Shown in pieces: positions 11,351-22,511 of a DNA stretch of 64,000 bases. Numbering within the stretch: the stretch's first letter is position 1; each line of letters begins with the position of its first letter. Source of the DNA: Guadua angustifolia (Eukaryota > Streptophyta > Magnoliopsida > Poales > Poaceae). Under the pieces are notes generated by a model. It did not search any database, was not told the DNA's origin, and was given only the letters and a program-made list of their open reading frames with translations. The DNA lies in the NCBI GenBank assembly GCA_036346375.1, contig CM070520.1, positions 46,085,854 through 46,149,853 on the forward strand, in the 5' to 3' direction. The translations under genes were made by a program, and so were the position numbers.

Positions 11351-12925
11351 TGGACTTTGGGTTCTCAAATTATCACTTGCATAGTAATCTTATTAGTACT
11401 CAATGTATGTGAGGCTTTTAGCATGAATGTGGTACTTTCATTCACCGATTTCATGGAACTTTAGCTATGAGCGCACATAGGGTTGTTTACAAATTCAAGA
11501 GATTATAATTGTGTGTTTTAGTGTTTATAACTTCGAATTCAAGATGCAAAAATTGTTTGGATTGATGAAAGTAAAACATTTACTAAAGGTTTGCTTGAAT
11601 AGTGCTTAACTTTAAGTGTTCATGCATGGGAGCAACTTCTACAAGTTAGATCTGAAATCTAAAGTTATTTGCTGTTGCTATATGGTCATGGGATGTTTTC
11701 TTGCATTGTGGCAACCTTGGACGAAGACTCTACTCTTAACTATTCACATATTATGGTTCCGACAATATTATCATTTAGGGTTTTTGCGTTAACGTATCTT
11801 ATTTGATAAGTGAGTCGTAATTAAAATATTTTTACATAATTTGGTTGTCCATACATTGAAGTAGGTTTCTGGACCAATTCTCCTAAAGTTTGTGTTTAGT
11901 TGAGCTGTTTTATAAGCCGCCGAAGAGGCTTAAGTGATAACGATTCTGTGCAATTTGTGCTCATTTAGGGTCTTTCTTGCGATTAGATTAATATGCAAAT
12001 GAAGTTATAATTAATATATTTTTCCAGATTATGGTAGAATATGTATTAGAAAATGATCTTAGGCTATTTTCTCATAACTTTAGGTTTATATGTGATATTT
12101 TACGGACTGCCGAAAAGGCTTAAGTGACCACATTTTTAGCGCTATTGCGGTTCAGTTTTCTTTCTTCAGTTGCGACTACACCGAAAGGGATAATCTAACC
12201 ATTTTTCAGGGATTATTAGGGAATATCCCTAAGAGTGTTTTAAAGTTGATTCCGCGATATTTCTCATTTGTTCAGGGCATTTTTCGTATGAATAGTTACT
12301 TAGGCTTAATATGAGCTTAACTCGAAGTTAATCAAACTGATGTTACTTTTGTATGGCAAGCCAAGGTATATCATTTCAAGTTCATAGAAGTTGGTTTTGT
12401 CGAATTTGTGGTGCATTTGCAAGAGTTACGGCTATTTGTTCATTTTACCGATCGCATGTTTGGCTAATGAGCAAATAGGGCAGACTAAGGAATAATCTAA
12501 ATATTTTTGTATACTTATGATCTATGAAATCTGAGGAGTGTACCTAAACTGGTTTCACCAATTTTTGAGCTCATTTGATACATATTTTAACCATTTGAGT
12601 TTTGCATGTTATTAAAGTATTGCACAGTCAATACTTGATACAAAATACATTTAAATCTGAATCTTTTTATAGAAATGGGTTATCTGAGGTTGCAGGAATA
12701 TATCTTATTTATTTCATGATTTATGGAGCAAGGAAACATATAATTGCTTCATATTACCTAAAAGGTGACTTTCATTCAAACTCTAATTAAAAGTTTTTGC
12801 TGCAAGCAACATATGACTTTTTATTGCATATTCTGAATCTTTACTAGGTAACTCAAGATTAGGAATTGAGTTTACATTAATCGGATTTTCACAACAAAAG
12901 TTATAAGGGTTTTATCGCGTGGGGC
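11351..12925. other. Decayed repeat region, no gene
   Basis: AT-rich sequence with phrases that recur locally, for example GAGGCTTAAGTGA near 11928 and AAAAGGCTTAAGTGA near 12114, suggesting an old internally repeated LTR or leader. No coding domain was recognised. Confidence 0.4.
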
Positions 12926-12957
12926 AAAATAAAAGAAAATAAAATAAAATAAAAAGA
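12926..12957 (+). repeat. AAAAT/AAAT simple repeat
   Basis: A run of AAAATAAAAGAAAATAAAAT type motifs immediately upstream of the tRNA-like segment on the plus strand. Confidence 0.8.
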
Positions 12958-12965
12958 AGTACAGA

Positions 12966-13031
12966 ATGTGGGAATCGAACTCAAGACCTGTGGAATCCAA
13001 CACTGGTGCACTACCACTACGCCATGCAGTC
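12966..13031 (-). repeat. tRNA-like relic with A and B boxes (SINE-like)
   Basis: The minus strand contains TGGCGTAGTGG (complement of 13014-13024), a perfect match to the pol III A-box pattern TGGCNNAGTGG. It is followed about 32 bp later by GAGTTCGATTCC (complement of 12971-12982), which fits the B box. The spacing fits a tRNA. The anticodon and acceptor stems do not fold cleanly by eye (A-A mismatch and an 8-nt loop), so I do not call a functional tRNA. A tRNA-derived SINE head or tRNA pseudogene is the likeliest reading. Confidence 0.45.
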
Positions 13032-13049
13032 TTTTGTGACAAAATCTCA

Positions 13050-13805
13050 TGCTTAATTACTTAGGCTTACCAACACAAACCCTAGAGCTCCACGAGAGCA
13101 ACAATGGCGATGTGGCTGGGCTTGGAGCAGGTGACAAAGCTTGAAGAGATGAGCTGCAGGAGAGGTGTGGCTCGGCTGGGGAGGCTCCTGGGCGTCGGCT
13201 TGGCTGCATGCAAGGCGGAGCAACTCAGAGATGGAGCAGCAGCTGTGCAAGAAATGAGTTAGCTAGCTAGGCAAGCTCACCGGGTCTCTGTGTTCACGCT
13301 TGCACAGACTCGGCTCGGTGTTTTCGGTGAAATGCTTCGGTGGAGAGGGGCAGTCCGGTCTTGGCTGCAAGCAAGGCAGAGAAGCAAGCTCAGGAGATGG
13401 AGCAAACCTCACAGCGGAATAGGTTGGCTGAAGAGCTCACCGGCGGGAAGACTACAGCAAGCACGGCTCGCCCGGCCGCCCGGGTTGCTCTAGCTCTGGC
13501 AAGCTCACGGCTGGGAGAGGCAACCAGGCGAGCAAAGGGTGAGAGGAGAGGCTTGGCTGCCTTTATGGCTCTGCAACGAAGTTTGCAAGACGTAGCAGCA
13601 CACGAAAAGGCAACGGAGCAGGCGAGGTTCGGCGTCTCCAGCCGCGTGGCGCAAAGCTTCTGCCGGGGCTGCACGCAGCGAAGAAAACGGTGCCGCGGCA
13701 GACTTCGGGCAGGGAGCTGGAGAGGGAGAAAGGAAGGAGAGAGAGGAGGAGGGGCTGGCCAGTGGGCCCAGGCGTGCATGGGGCCACCTGCCAGAGGCTG
13801 AGCCA
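13050..13805. other. GC-rich island inside repeat material
   Basis: A locally GC-rich stretch in AT-rich surroundings, open in several frames on both strands at once. The translations are low in diversity (Ala/Arg/Ser-rich) and show no domain. Repeated words such as GGCTTGGCTGCATGCAAGG and GGCTTGGCTGC suggest internal duplication. Similar GC-rich cores occur in the leaders and LTRs of the other elements here. No gene is called. Confidence 0.5.
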
Positions 13806-15157
13806 AAGTTCTCATCGAGTGAATCGGTGATGTACAGCAGTTGAACGATTTTAAGTGCAGAAGTGACAGGTCAGATGGGCAGGCTTGGCAAGGGGTGATA
13901 TCTTGGTTGAAAAATTCTACAAATTTTTGAGTAAGTAGTCCCGAAGTTCTACATTCCGTTTTCTTTGGTTTCATCTCAATATCTACTGTCATTTAAGAAC
14001 AATAATTCTTCAAACTAGACTGGTTTTCAATCTGTTTTTGAATTTTTAAGCTCTGTAAATGGTGTGCCAAAATTCTGCAAAATTGATTTTTATTCATCTT
14101 TTGCTCTCTAGTATTTTACAAAATTATTTTCTATGACATGTTGTTTGATGTTTCTTTGAGTTTCAACAATGTGTTGGATTTGACAATTTGAGACTTTATT
14201 AGGCATAAAATCATGAAGAAGAAACTAACTCCAGAAATCACTCTATGAGAAAATCCAAAGCACAACAAGAATCAAAACATGCCACTTTAATTACTTGGTC
14301 AAATTTTGAGGTAGAAATGAGTTACCGAAAAATTATTAATATTCTTACGACGGTGACTGCTCCAAATCCTTGTTTCTGATTTTGATCTTTCTTTGAGAGT
14401 AAATAAAGTCTATTATTTCTGAAACATTGTTTTTCAAATGAATTTAAGCTAAGAACACTTCTGTAAAATTTTCAGCTCAAAACTTTACTCCATTATTTAA
14501 TAAAAATTCTGACATTATAGATTTTGGATTTAAGTGATACCTGTTTTTGAATTTTAAACAGCAATAATAGTAATTATTAATTTTTGATATTTTTACCAGG
14601 GGTTAAGTATGTTATGAGGAAGACATGATAAAATTTTCATCCATAGATCATCTTTAATTATTTTTGTAGAATGCCGTCATGTCATTGTTTTGAAGTTGAA
14701 ACATGTTACTTTATTATTTACTTCTTTACCTAGCTCATTAAAATCTTTGGACAGCTGAAAAGATGTGATGGGGACTTTTTAATGAATTAATATTATTTTT
14801 TTCTGGCTTTTTACTTTTATCTTTTACCATCTTACTTTTACTCTTTTACTAGTTTCATTTATTGATTTTTCCTTTTAACCCAAATTCGAAAATAATTATT
14901 AAGGTTGAAAAAGTTTTAGAGAGGATGGGAATTCAAAGTAAGATTACGTTCTCACTCATTTTCAGAGTTTGTTTATTTTGGACCAAAAGTTTTAATGTCG
15001 CAACTTGTTCTTTTCTTTTGGTTGACAAGCTAGAAAATGGAGAAAAAGATAATATTTAAAATGAAAATCTTGGTTTCAATTAAAATGTTTACTCAATTCC
15101 ATTTTCAAAATTCTAAATTTTCATTTTTACTATTTTTGAAATTTTTGGGATGTTACA
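13806..15157 (+). repeat. AT-rich tail of an LTR ending GGGATGTTACA (family Y)
   Basis: AT-rich sequence ending TTTTTGGGATGTTACA at 15157, the same terminus as at 29749 and close to the GGGATATTACA end at 7160. This is the usual 3' terminus of several grass gypsy LTRs. The 5' boundary was not found. No gene. Confidence 0.45.
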
Positions 15158-15189
15158 AAATTATAACATTAGATTTTCATAAAAATAAT

Positions 15190-15346
15190 TTTATAATATT
15201 ATAATTTTTTTAGTACGTCTTAAGATATAATAATAAGAGTAATGGTCAAAGTCATGTATCAAAGACCGTAAAAAGTAAAAAAAAAATATAAGTAAGAAAG
15301 AATGGTGGGAGTAGTAAATAAACTTGTAAAAGAACGGAGGGACTAC
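15190..15346 (-). mobile_element. Possible Stowaway-type MITE remnant
   Basis: Ends GAACGGAGGGACTA, the complement of the TAGTCCCTCCGTTC-type terminus of grass Stowaway elements. The body is AT-rich with typical words such as ATGGTCAAAGTCATGTAT. The left terminus is not clear. Confidence 0.45.
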
Positions 15347-15845
15347 TGCTTCATTCGTGCTACATATGCCCGTCAAATCCTCACTCAATGCTTTCATTTG
15401 CTCGGGTAGCAGAGGCATCCAGTGAGCCACAAGCAGTAAGTGCATATTAGGGACCTGTCACGGTCTGAATACGCAAATTCGGACCTATGTATATACTGCA
15501 TGTCTAATATCATACTAGTGTACACAGTGGCAATATAGATGTAATATCAAAATCATATACAGTAAAATTATAATAAAACACTATATTTAATAAATAAAAT
15601 ATTATTGAATAACCTTAAAATCAACTTTACACTTATTAGACCTCATTGGACTTAAAACTTTTAATAAAACGGCAACAGAACGGGAAAATTTTGATAAAAC
15701 CCATGAACATGCCACTACCTTACAAGGTTCGACTCTTAGTAACTCTTCTCCTGTAAAGTAGGTGTAAACTTTTTCTCAACTGATGGAAAAGGTGAGTATA
15801 TAAAGGACTAGACAAGTTGTGTATAAAATGCAATTATTTCATAGT
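15347..15845. other. No gene seen
   Basis: AT-rich intergenic sequence between the Stowaway-like remnant and the copia LTR. No supported feature. Confidence 0.5.
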
Positions 15846-16040
15846 TGTTATGAATAGCACTTGAATTCAACATGAGGCTAATGGGTATGTATGTATGTAT
15901 GTATGTATGTACGTACGTACATACGTACAAGAGAGTATAGAAGGAGAGCCTATATAAGGTAATATCTATACAAGGCAAACAATCTCTATATAAGTCAACT
16001 AGTAATCTCTTATATAAGGAAATAAGAATACTGACTAACA
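15846..16040 (-). repeat. Copia 3' LTR (195 bp)
   Basis: Begins TGTTATGAATAGCACTTG and ends CTGACTAACA on the plus strand. It pairs with 20959-21129. It is longer than its partner mainly because of a GTAT/GTAC microsatellite at about 15889-15930, which looks like an expansion after insertion. Confidence 0.9.
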
Positions 16041-16054
16041 CCCCTCTCAAACTC
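16041..16054 (-). other. Copia polypurine tract
   Basis: The minus strand reads GAGTTTGAGAGGGG directly before the LTR start TGTTAG. Position and composition fit the plus-strand primer of the element. Confidence 0.7.
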
Positions 16055-17500
16055 ATGGTGGATCAACAACATTGAGTTTGGAGAGATAAAAACTATATTG
16101 AGCTCTAGTCCGTGTCTTCATGAAGAAGTCTTCTAACTGAAATTCTAAAGGCACATACTGAAGAGCCACAACCTGATAATGTATGTGTGACCATACATAG
16201 GAAGTATCAACACCAATATGCTTGGTAAGCTCATGCTTTACGGGATCACGAGCAATGCTAATAGCACCTGTACTGTCAGAGAAAATAGGAGTTTGTGTAG
16301 AAACAGAAACACCCAAGTCCTCAAGCAGCTACCATAACCAAGTAACCTCTGCTGTCAAAAGAGCCATAGATCGTAACTTAGCCTCAACACTCGAACAGGA
16401 AACTGTTGTCTGCCTCTTAGTCTTCCAAGTAATGAGAGAACCACCAAGTAAAACACAATAAGCAGAAAGAGACCGACAATCTGAGAGATCACTAGCCTAG
16501 GTAGCATTAGAGTATGCCTAGAGTTGAAAGGAGCTGGGGCGAAAAAAGAAAAGACAGCGAGAGATAGTTCCACGAAGATATTGTAGAACACGAAGAAGAT
16601 GACTATAGTGGAGCTGTATGGGAACAGAAACGAATTGACTCAAAACATGAACATGATATGATTTGTCAGGACGAGTAATACCAAGGTAAATAAGACTTTC
16701 GACAAGATGATGATAGCGAGTAGGATCCTCAAGAGGTTTACCATCCATAGGAGACTCAGCGATGCGCTGATCAGTGAGAGAAGCATGATCAAGAAGATTC
16801 TGAATACACTTCTCTTGGAATAGAAAGAAGTCCTCAGGTGTAGAAGAGACCTCAATACCAAGAAAGTAACGAAGAGGATCCAGATCAAACATAAGAACTG
16901 CTCGTTAAGACGTGCCTTCACAAAGGCAATATACTGAGAGTCATCTCTAGTAATAGTCATGTCATCAACACAGAGAAGAGTCTGTCTACGAGGTGAAATG
17001 TGAAAAAAGAGCGCAGGATCATGAGCACTGGCAGAAAAACCAGCAGCAGCAATCACAGAAGAAAAATGCTCAAACCAAGTACGAGGGGGTTTGCTTGAGC
17101 CCATAAAGAGAGTGACGAGGGCAACAAACTATGCCCTCAGGAATAGAATATCTCGGTGGTGGCTGCATAAAGAACCCACATAGCTTACCATTAAGAAAGG
17201 TATTCTTGACATCAAGTTGAGAGATAGACCACTCAAGAACAGAAGCCATAACAAGAAGAGTGTGAACAGTGGTCATATGAGCCACAGGAGCAAAAGTCTC
17301 ATTATAATCATGACTATGCTTTTGCTGGAAATTACGTGCCATAAGACGAGCCTTGTAGCGCTCAAGAGAACCATCATAGCGAGTCGTAACCTTATAGACC
17401 CACTTGCATGTAATGGGATGGACACGTAGAGGAAGGGCCACAAGATCTCATGTGCTAGTGCGCTCAAGGGCAGCAAGCTCCTCTGCCATTACATACTACC
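16053..17500 (-). pseudogene. Copia reverse transcriptase and RNase H remnant
   Basis: In minus-strand order: an RT N-terminal block with CKWVYKV and FAPVAHMTTV (about 17420-17270); QLDVKNTFLNGKL (about 17210); a catalytic block around 16965 that reads CVDDM where copia normally has YVDDM; an FLGIEVSSTPEDFFL block (about 16860); and an RNase H C-terminus with DSTGAISIARDPVKHELTKH and a DFFMKTRT-type tail (16316-16053). The paired aspartates survive, but the domain is split over several frames with stops. The function of the intact protein is to copy element RNA into DNA in cytoplasmic particles; this copy is inactive. Confidence 0.9.
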
Positions 17501-17579
17501 ATTCTTGATGAATAACTGCCTTGCGGTAAGAAGTCGGCTCAGAAAGAATAGCACCGTCAAAACCAAGGCGCTTAAGAGG

Positions 17580-19140
17580 CTGAATCTACTGACAATCGTG
17601 AAGAGCATAGCGAGAAGGAGGCACGGAAGAAGTGGACTCAACAGGAGAAGATGATACATCAGAAGAATCCTTAATTTGTGAACGACAATTGTAGTATAGA
17701 GGATAAGAAAGAACAATATCAGAAGAAACAACTAAAGGAGGCACAGGAGGTGAAGACTCCTGTGGAGAGGCCGATGAAGGAGACGCAAACTGTGGAGAAG
17801 GAAAAGTGACAACAGGAGTATCAGAAAAAGTCAAGAAAGAAAACAGCTTGACAAGAGGTGCTGGAGTGCGAGGACGAGGGTATAAGGGACGAGACTCATC
17901 AAAAGTAACATCCTGAGAGATCCACATCTGTCGGCCAACAAGATCCCAACAGCAATATCCCTTGTGCTCATCACTATGTCCCAGAAAAACGAACTCAACA
18001 GACTAAGCAGACAGCATGGTGCGTTCACAGAGTGCAAGGAGGACACAACACACCCGCCCAAAGAGGCCAAGACTAGAGTAATCAAGAAGCATGCCATAAA
18101 GACACTCCACTGGAATCCCACCCTGAAGAGCAAAAGAAGGCTAAATATTAATCAAGTGGTAGTGGACACAGCCTCAGCCCATATATGAGGTGGAACAGCA
18201 GAAGCAAGTAAAAGAGCACGAGCTATCTCAAGAAGATGTCAATGATTGCACTCAGCCACACCATGCTAAGCATGAGCACCAGAACAGGAAAACTAAGAAA
18301 GAGTGCCCTGCGTAGCAAGAAAAGCACAAAGGGTGCCAGGCATGTACTCCCCTGCTAAGTCAGCATGAAGAACTTGAATAGGAGTCAAACTAAGTATAGA
18401 ACATAGTGGTAAAAGTCTTATAGATAGATAAAACCTGCTACGCGGAGACATAAAATATATCCAAATGTGGTGAGAGAAATTATCTATAAAAAGAATATAA
18501 TATTTATGACCCTCTTTTGAAACAGAAGGAGCCAGACCCCAAACATCAGAATGAACAAGATCAAAGGGACGCTAGGATACAAACTCATTGGAAGGATAGG
18601 GGAGTTGTACCTATTTATCAAGCTTACAACCCACACAATCTAAAGAGGTATCACTAGACACAGAACATAAAAGATCACGATGAACTAAAGAAGACAAACA
18701 TGACCCACAAAGATACCCTAAACGGTGATGCCACTAAGCAAATGACCCGATAGAAGATGCAACGGAGGCGAAAGCAGTGGAGGAGACTAAGAGATCGATG
18801 GGGCAATGGAAGGAAGATGAAGCCAGTTAAGCTCTCAAAAGCGCTAAGAGTCATGGCGGCGAGGGCCAGTACCAACCAGAGACCCCGTCTAGTGATCCTG
18901 AACACAGCAAGAGTCAGAATCGATCGAGGATAACGTGATAGCCATGATCAGTGAGCTGGCCAGCAGATATAATCTGAATAGTTAGTTTGGGAATATGAGA
19001 AACAACAGGAACATGAAAAGAGGAATACAAAAGAGTGCCTCGTCCTTCAATAGAAAGAGAGGTACCATCTGCGGTCTGCACAATGATAGGAGCAGCAAGA
19101 GGACTAACGGAATAGAGACTTGTGGGATCAGATGTCATAT
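17580..19140 (-). pseudogene. Copia integrase and pre-integrase remnant
   Basis: The minus strand carries a pre-integrase block (IISAGQLTDHGYHV near 18990), a zinc-binding C-x2-C (VGCKLDK) and the catalytic core with HSDVWG, FIDNFSHHIWIYFM, LHADLAGEY and GVAE. These positions correspond to the D, D and E residues of the DDE core. A C-terminal Ser/Pro-rich part includes a VTFDESRPLYP-type motif (17927-17586). Stops and frame changes break it throughout. It follows gag and precedes RT, as expected for copia. Confidence 0.85.
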
Positions 19141-19229
19141 GTAAAGAAGCTCTAAAGTCAAGAATTCATGGTGTGATACCTGATGAGGAGGAATGTGGTC
19201 TCTCACTGAAAGACTGAGTAGCAAAACCA

Positions 19230-20020
19230 GTAGAACCTAACAGAGCAGAGGTAGCCATGAGATGTAGCAGCATAAGAATCTCCTGTGTAGAGTCAGAACT
19301 AGCAAAGGTCTGTTGAGGAGAAACACCCATAAGTCCAGTGCCCTTAAAAGGGCGTCCACCTCAACGAGTATGCTCCTTTTTCTTCTGGTAGCAAAACTAC
19401 TCCACATGCCCGTTCTTGTTGCAGTAGGTGCAGTGAAGCCCTCCACACCTAGTAGTCGACACTGGAGTAGGTGTCACTGGTGGAAGAGTAGCACGAGCCA
19501 CCGCTAGGAGTGAAGGAGATACTAGCAGGCCTGCACCACGAGACGAGTCTTCTTAGTATGAATAGATGCAAGGGTCTCGAACAAGGTCACACAAGGATGA
19601 CGAGCAAGTAGCTAAGCACGAATCTGCTCAAATTCAGCCGAAAGACGTATCGGGAAGTCATAGATGCAACAAAGCTCCAAGTAAGAGTGCTGATGTTAGC
19701 AGCACTAACAGGTGTGGCAAACCTCCGGTCTAAGAGAATCAAGCTGACACCACATCGAGGACAGTTGTGCATAGAACTCATCCACGGTAGAACCACCCTG
19801 CGGTAACGACTGCTCCTGTCGTACCATAGCAAGGTACAAAGAATCTCTAGTAGGCTCATAGCGGTCACGAAGATGCGTCCACATCAACTGTGTCGAAGAT
19901 AAACCAACAATATCACTAGTGAGATGCACCTCCATGCTAGCAACCTGAATAGCAGAGGCACGAGCATCTTCATTAATCCATATCTTGTATGTAGTAAATT
20001 GAGTCTGAAAAGACTCCACA
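19230..20020 (-). pseudogene. Copia gag remnant with broken zinc knuckle
   Basis: The open part (20019-19705) matches copia gag (UBN2-type): MWTHLRDRYEPTRDSLYLAM followed by EQSLPQGGSTVDEFYAQL. Further downstream at 19387-19435 the minus strand encodes a CCHC knuckle, C-TY-C-NKNG-H-VE(stop)F-C, with an in-frame TAG (19397-19399) inside the knuckle. Gag normally forms the particle and binds RNA; this copy cannot yield a full product. Confidence 0.85.
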
Positions 20021-20229
20021 GCATCAGCATAGTCATCGAAGGCCTTCTATTGAGCAGTAGCATCAGCCTCCTTAGGAATAACAAGCGCGTTAGGGGGAGC
20101 AAGACGAGGCGGACATGATAGTCACCAGTAAGAAACACCTATAGACATTGACCACCCATGTGAAGGTGCATATGAAGAATCCAGTGTCGATAATTAAGAC
20201 CATCGAAAAAAAAAGAGCAACGAGGAATA

Positions 20230-20940
20230 GAGACAGTGCCCGAAGAAGAATCTGTAGATTACAACATATTTTTTTTGTTTTTTTACCAAAAAGAATTAGA
20301 GCCGGCCGAACTTAAAAAAGACTATTAGATCCCGTTGGAGTTTGCTTTAAGCTCTTTGTCCTAGAGCTTCTTCACGGGCCATCGGCAAGAGCACCTACAC
20401 AGCGGGCACAAGCAACTCGGGCAAGTCGGCAACACGTTGGCGATGAGATCATAGGAAGGAGGATTGGCCAGATGAAGACTGGCACGAAGAGGCGGTCGGA
20501 GGGAGATGTCGCACTCTCAAGCAGCGATGGCGTTGGCTGGGCGTCACGGCCCGGAGTGGCTACAAGTTGATGTCAGGACAGGGGTGCCTGGCTCGGGCAC
20601 AGGCAGGCAAAGGCCAAAGGCCTGGAGGGATAGCGGTGCCAAGAAACAGTGCGTGGATGGTGGCCGCACGGAAGCCAAGGTGTCAGCCAGAGGTCGACGG
20701 GAGCCAAGGCGGCGTCGGTGAAGATGAGCCAGTGTCCGGAAGCATTGCGAAGAGAATGGTGCAGAAGATAGCGCATGCGGAGACGACGTGACCGGAGTAG
20801 ATGTGGCACGTGAGAGAGATGAACTGACAGGCCGACGCTGAAGACGCCGCAGGCTTCGAGCCGCCGACCAACTAAAAGCGATGAGAAAAGACACCAAAAA
20901 AAGGCGCAAGTGCACATGCTGGTAAGCCCTAACTCTAGAA
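20230..20940 (-). other. Copia leader between primer site and gag
   Basis: A GC-rich stretch (about 20340-20900) between the 5' LTR and gag. It is open in several overlapping frames on both strands with no domain. Its position fits the untranslated leader of the element. Confidence 0.6.
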
Positions 20941-20958
20941 CCTATTATTTTGATATCA
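20941..20958 (-). other. Copia primer binding site
   Basis: Directly inside the 5' LTR the minus strand reads TGATATCAAAATAATAGG. This resembles TGGTATCAGAGC, complementary to the 3' end of initiator methionine tRNA, with two substitutions in the first ten bases. Confidence 0.6.
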
Positions 20959-21129
20959 TGTTATGAATAGCACTTGTATTCAACATGAGGCCAATAGGCA
21001 AGCATATATACACATACAAGAGGGTATAGAAGGAAAGCCTATATAAGGCAATATCTATACAAAGCAAACAATATCTATACAAGATAACTAACAATCTCTT
21101 ATATAAGGAAACAAGGATACTGTCTAACA
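20959..21129 (-). repeat. Copia 5' LTR (171 bp)
   Basis: Begins TGTTATGAATAGCACTTG and ends CTGTCTAACA on the plus strand. It is collinear with 15846-16040 except for the shorter GTAT/CATA segment. It contains CTTATATAAGG, a possible TATA-like element. Confidence 0.9.
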
Positions 21130-21360
21130 ATAACTACATATAAGGCTTATTTCAAAAGAATGGTTAGTATGGCTATTTTGCAATAAAGCAGTATTTTCAA
21201 TTGAATACTATAAATATATTGAAACAATAGCAAAAAAATAACAATAATACTAAATTTTTTGGATATTTCTCAAAATAAATTGGCACACAACCTAAACCAA
21301 ACTCCATTACTTTTGTTGACACACAATCTCCCTTCCCAAGCTTCATTTTTTAAAATTTAG

Positions 21361-21600
21361 GCCTTGATTGAAATTCCTGAGCATTGTCTATCCTGTGAAT
21401 ACGGCTATCTGAATAGATTGACACTCTGTAGAGGTTATACACTTTACCCATAAGATATGATTAAGCTTATAATGTCATGCAATGGCACGTACTCATCAAT
21501 GTGTGACCAAGAATATCATAATAAAATATTTCAGAAACTCTATCCGAACATAGACACCCCCAGTAAGTCTAATCTCACTATCCCTCCCTCACACAAAGTA
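21361..21600 (-). repeat. Gypsy-type LTR fragment (family X)
   Basis: The reverse complement reads GGGTAAAGTGTATAACCTCT followed by ACAGAGTGT and, further on, ACAATGCTCAGG. This is collinear with about 63203-63280. The fragment is cut by the Tourist-like MITE at 21610. Confidence 0.7.
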
Positions 21601-21609
21601 GAAGAATAA

Positions 21610-22034
21610 GGGCCTATTTGGGAGAGCTGTGCTTCAGCTTTGCTTTAACTTTAGACCAAAAGCTCCCCCAAACAGCATGGCTACAAAGTAGCTGGGAAGC
21701 TAAACCACAGCAGAAGCACCCCCAAAAGCTGCAACTGCTGGGGAGGTGCTTTTTAGTTGTGGCTTCGCTTAATCACCTCCCATCTCGGTCGCTCTGCCTT
21801 CTTGACCTCCGTCACCCTGCCTCGCCATCTCCACATAATCTCCCCACTCAAACGTCGCTATACTTTGCTATGTTGCTACCTCTCCACTCGGTTAGCCCCC
21901 AAAAGCTATGTTGCAATAGCCAGTTTGCCAAATAGCATAACAAGAAAAGCCACAGCCGCCAACTACAACTGCTTTACAGCTCAGCAAACCAAAAGTAGCT
22001 TTTCATCCCAGCTGCAGCTCCCCCAAACCGGCCC
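21610..22034. mobile_element. Tourist-like (PIF/Harbinger) MITE with TAA target duplication
   Basis: Begins GGGCCTATTTGGGAGAGCTG and ends CAGCTCCCCCAAACCGGCCC, an imperfect inverted terminal repeat. It is flanked by TAA at 21607-21609 and 22035-22037. The terminus type and 3-bp target duplication fit Tourist/PIF-Harbinger elements. There is internal self-complementarity around AAAGCTGCAACTGCT but no coding sequence. Confidence 0.8.
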
Positions 22035-22511
22035 TAAAAGTGACTCATCATTGAACTAGGAACAATCACCGTTTAAGATGTGGAGCCACTGCCGCACAAA
22101 CCTTCTCCATACGTGTACACAATTTGGCTATTCTCTTGAGATATCTTATGTCAAGACTCGGTAATTTACTGAGCTCGGTCTGGCCCATAAAAGACATGTG
22201 GTTATAGCCTAGTTCAATGGCTTGCAAGATTAAGTTCTTAACTGACTGAGGCAGGATTTCCAAATAATATTAGAAGCCATATCAAACGATCCACACAAAA
22301 TCTTCAACCAAAATGTTACATAGACCCACCATATGGCACACAACCTGTTGCCACTTGCCACAATCTAAATCACTAGGTATAATGGCGCGCGATGCCGTGC
22401 CCGCCGAAAAAATCTGAACCATATTTTTCAACAAAAATTGAAATTCCATTTTTTTCGGCGGTGTTTTTTTTTAAAATTGGCTGGCTGGCTAGGAGCCATC
22501 GGTGAATTTGT
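22035..22511. other. No gene seen
   Basis: Short open frames only. A poly-T/poly-A rich stretch begins near 22410 and leads into the tandem array. Confidence 0.5.

Larger units (their letters stand above)
15846..21129 (-). mobile_element. Ty1/copia retrotransposon, full-length but decayed
   Basis: Two related LTRs (15846-16040 and 20959-21129) enclose, in minus-strand order, a primer site, leader, gag, zinc knuckle, GAG-pre-integrase and integrase, reverse transcriptase, RNase H and a polypurine tract. Integrase before RT marks it as copia. Stops and frameshifts interrupt every domain, so it cannot encode a working polyprotein. The flanking 5-mers ATAGT (15841-15845) and ATAAC (21130-21134) match at only three of five positions, so the target duplication is uncertain. 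Lineage was not assigned. Confidence 0.9.

Noticed and set aside
12966..13031. Functional tRNA gene
   Set aside because: Promoter boxes are good, but the stems do not pair properly and the anticodon loop has eight bases.
13390..13992. A 200-codon minus-strand open frame
   Set aside because: It lies in a GC-rich island open in several frames on both strands, has no domain, and overlaps other equally long frames. It fits LTR or leader composition better than a gene.
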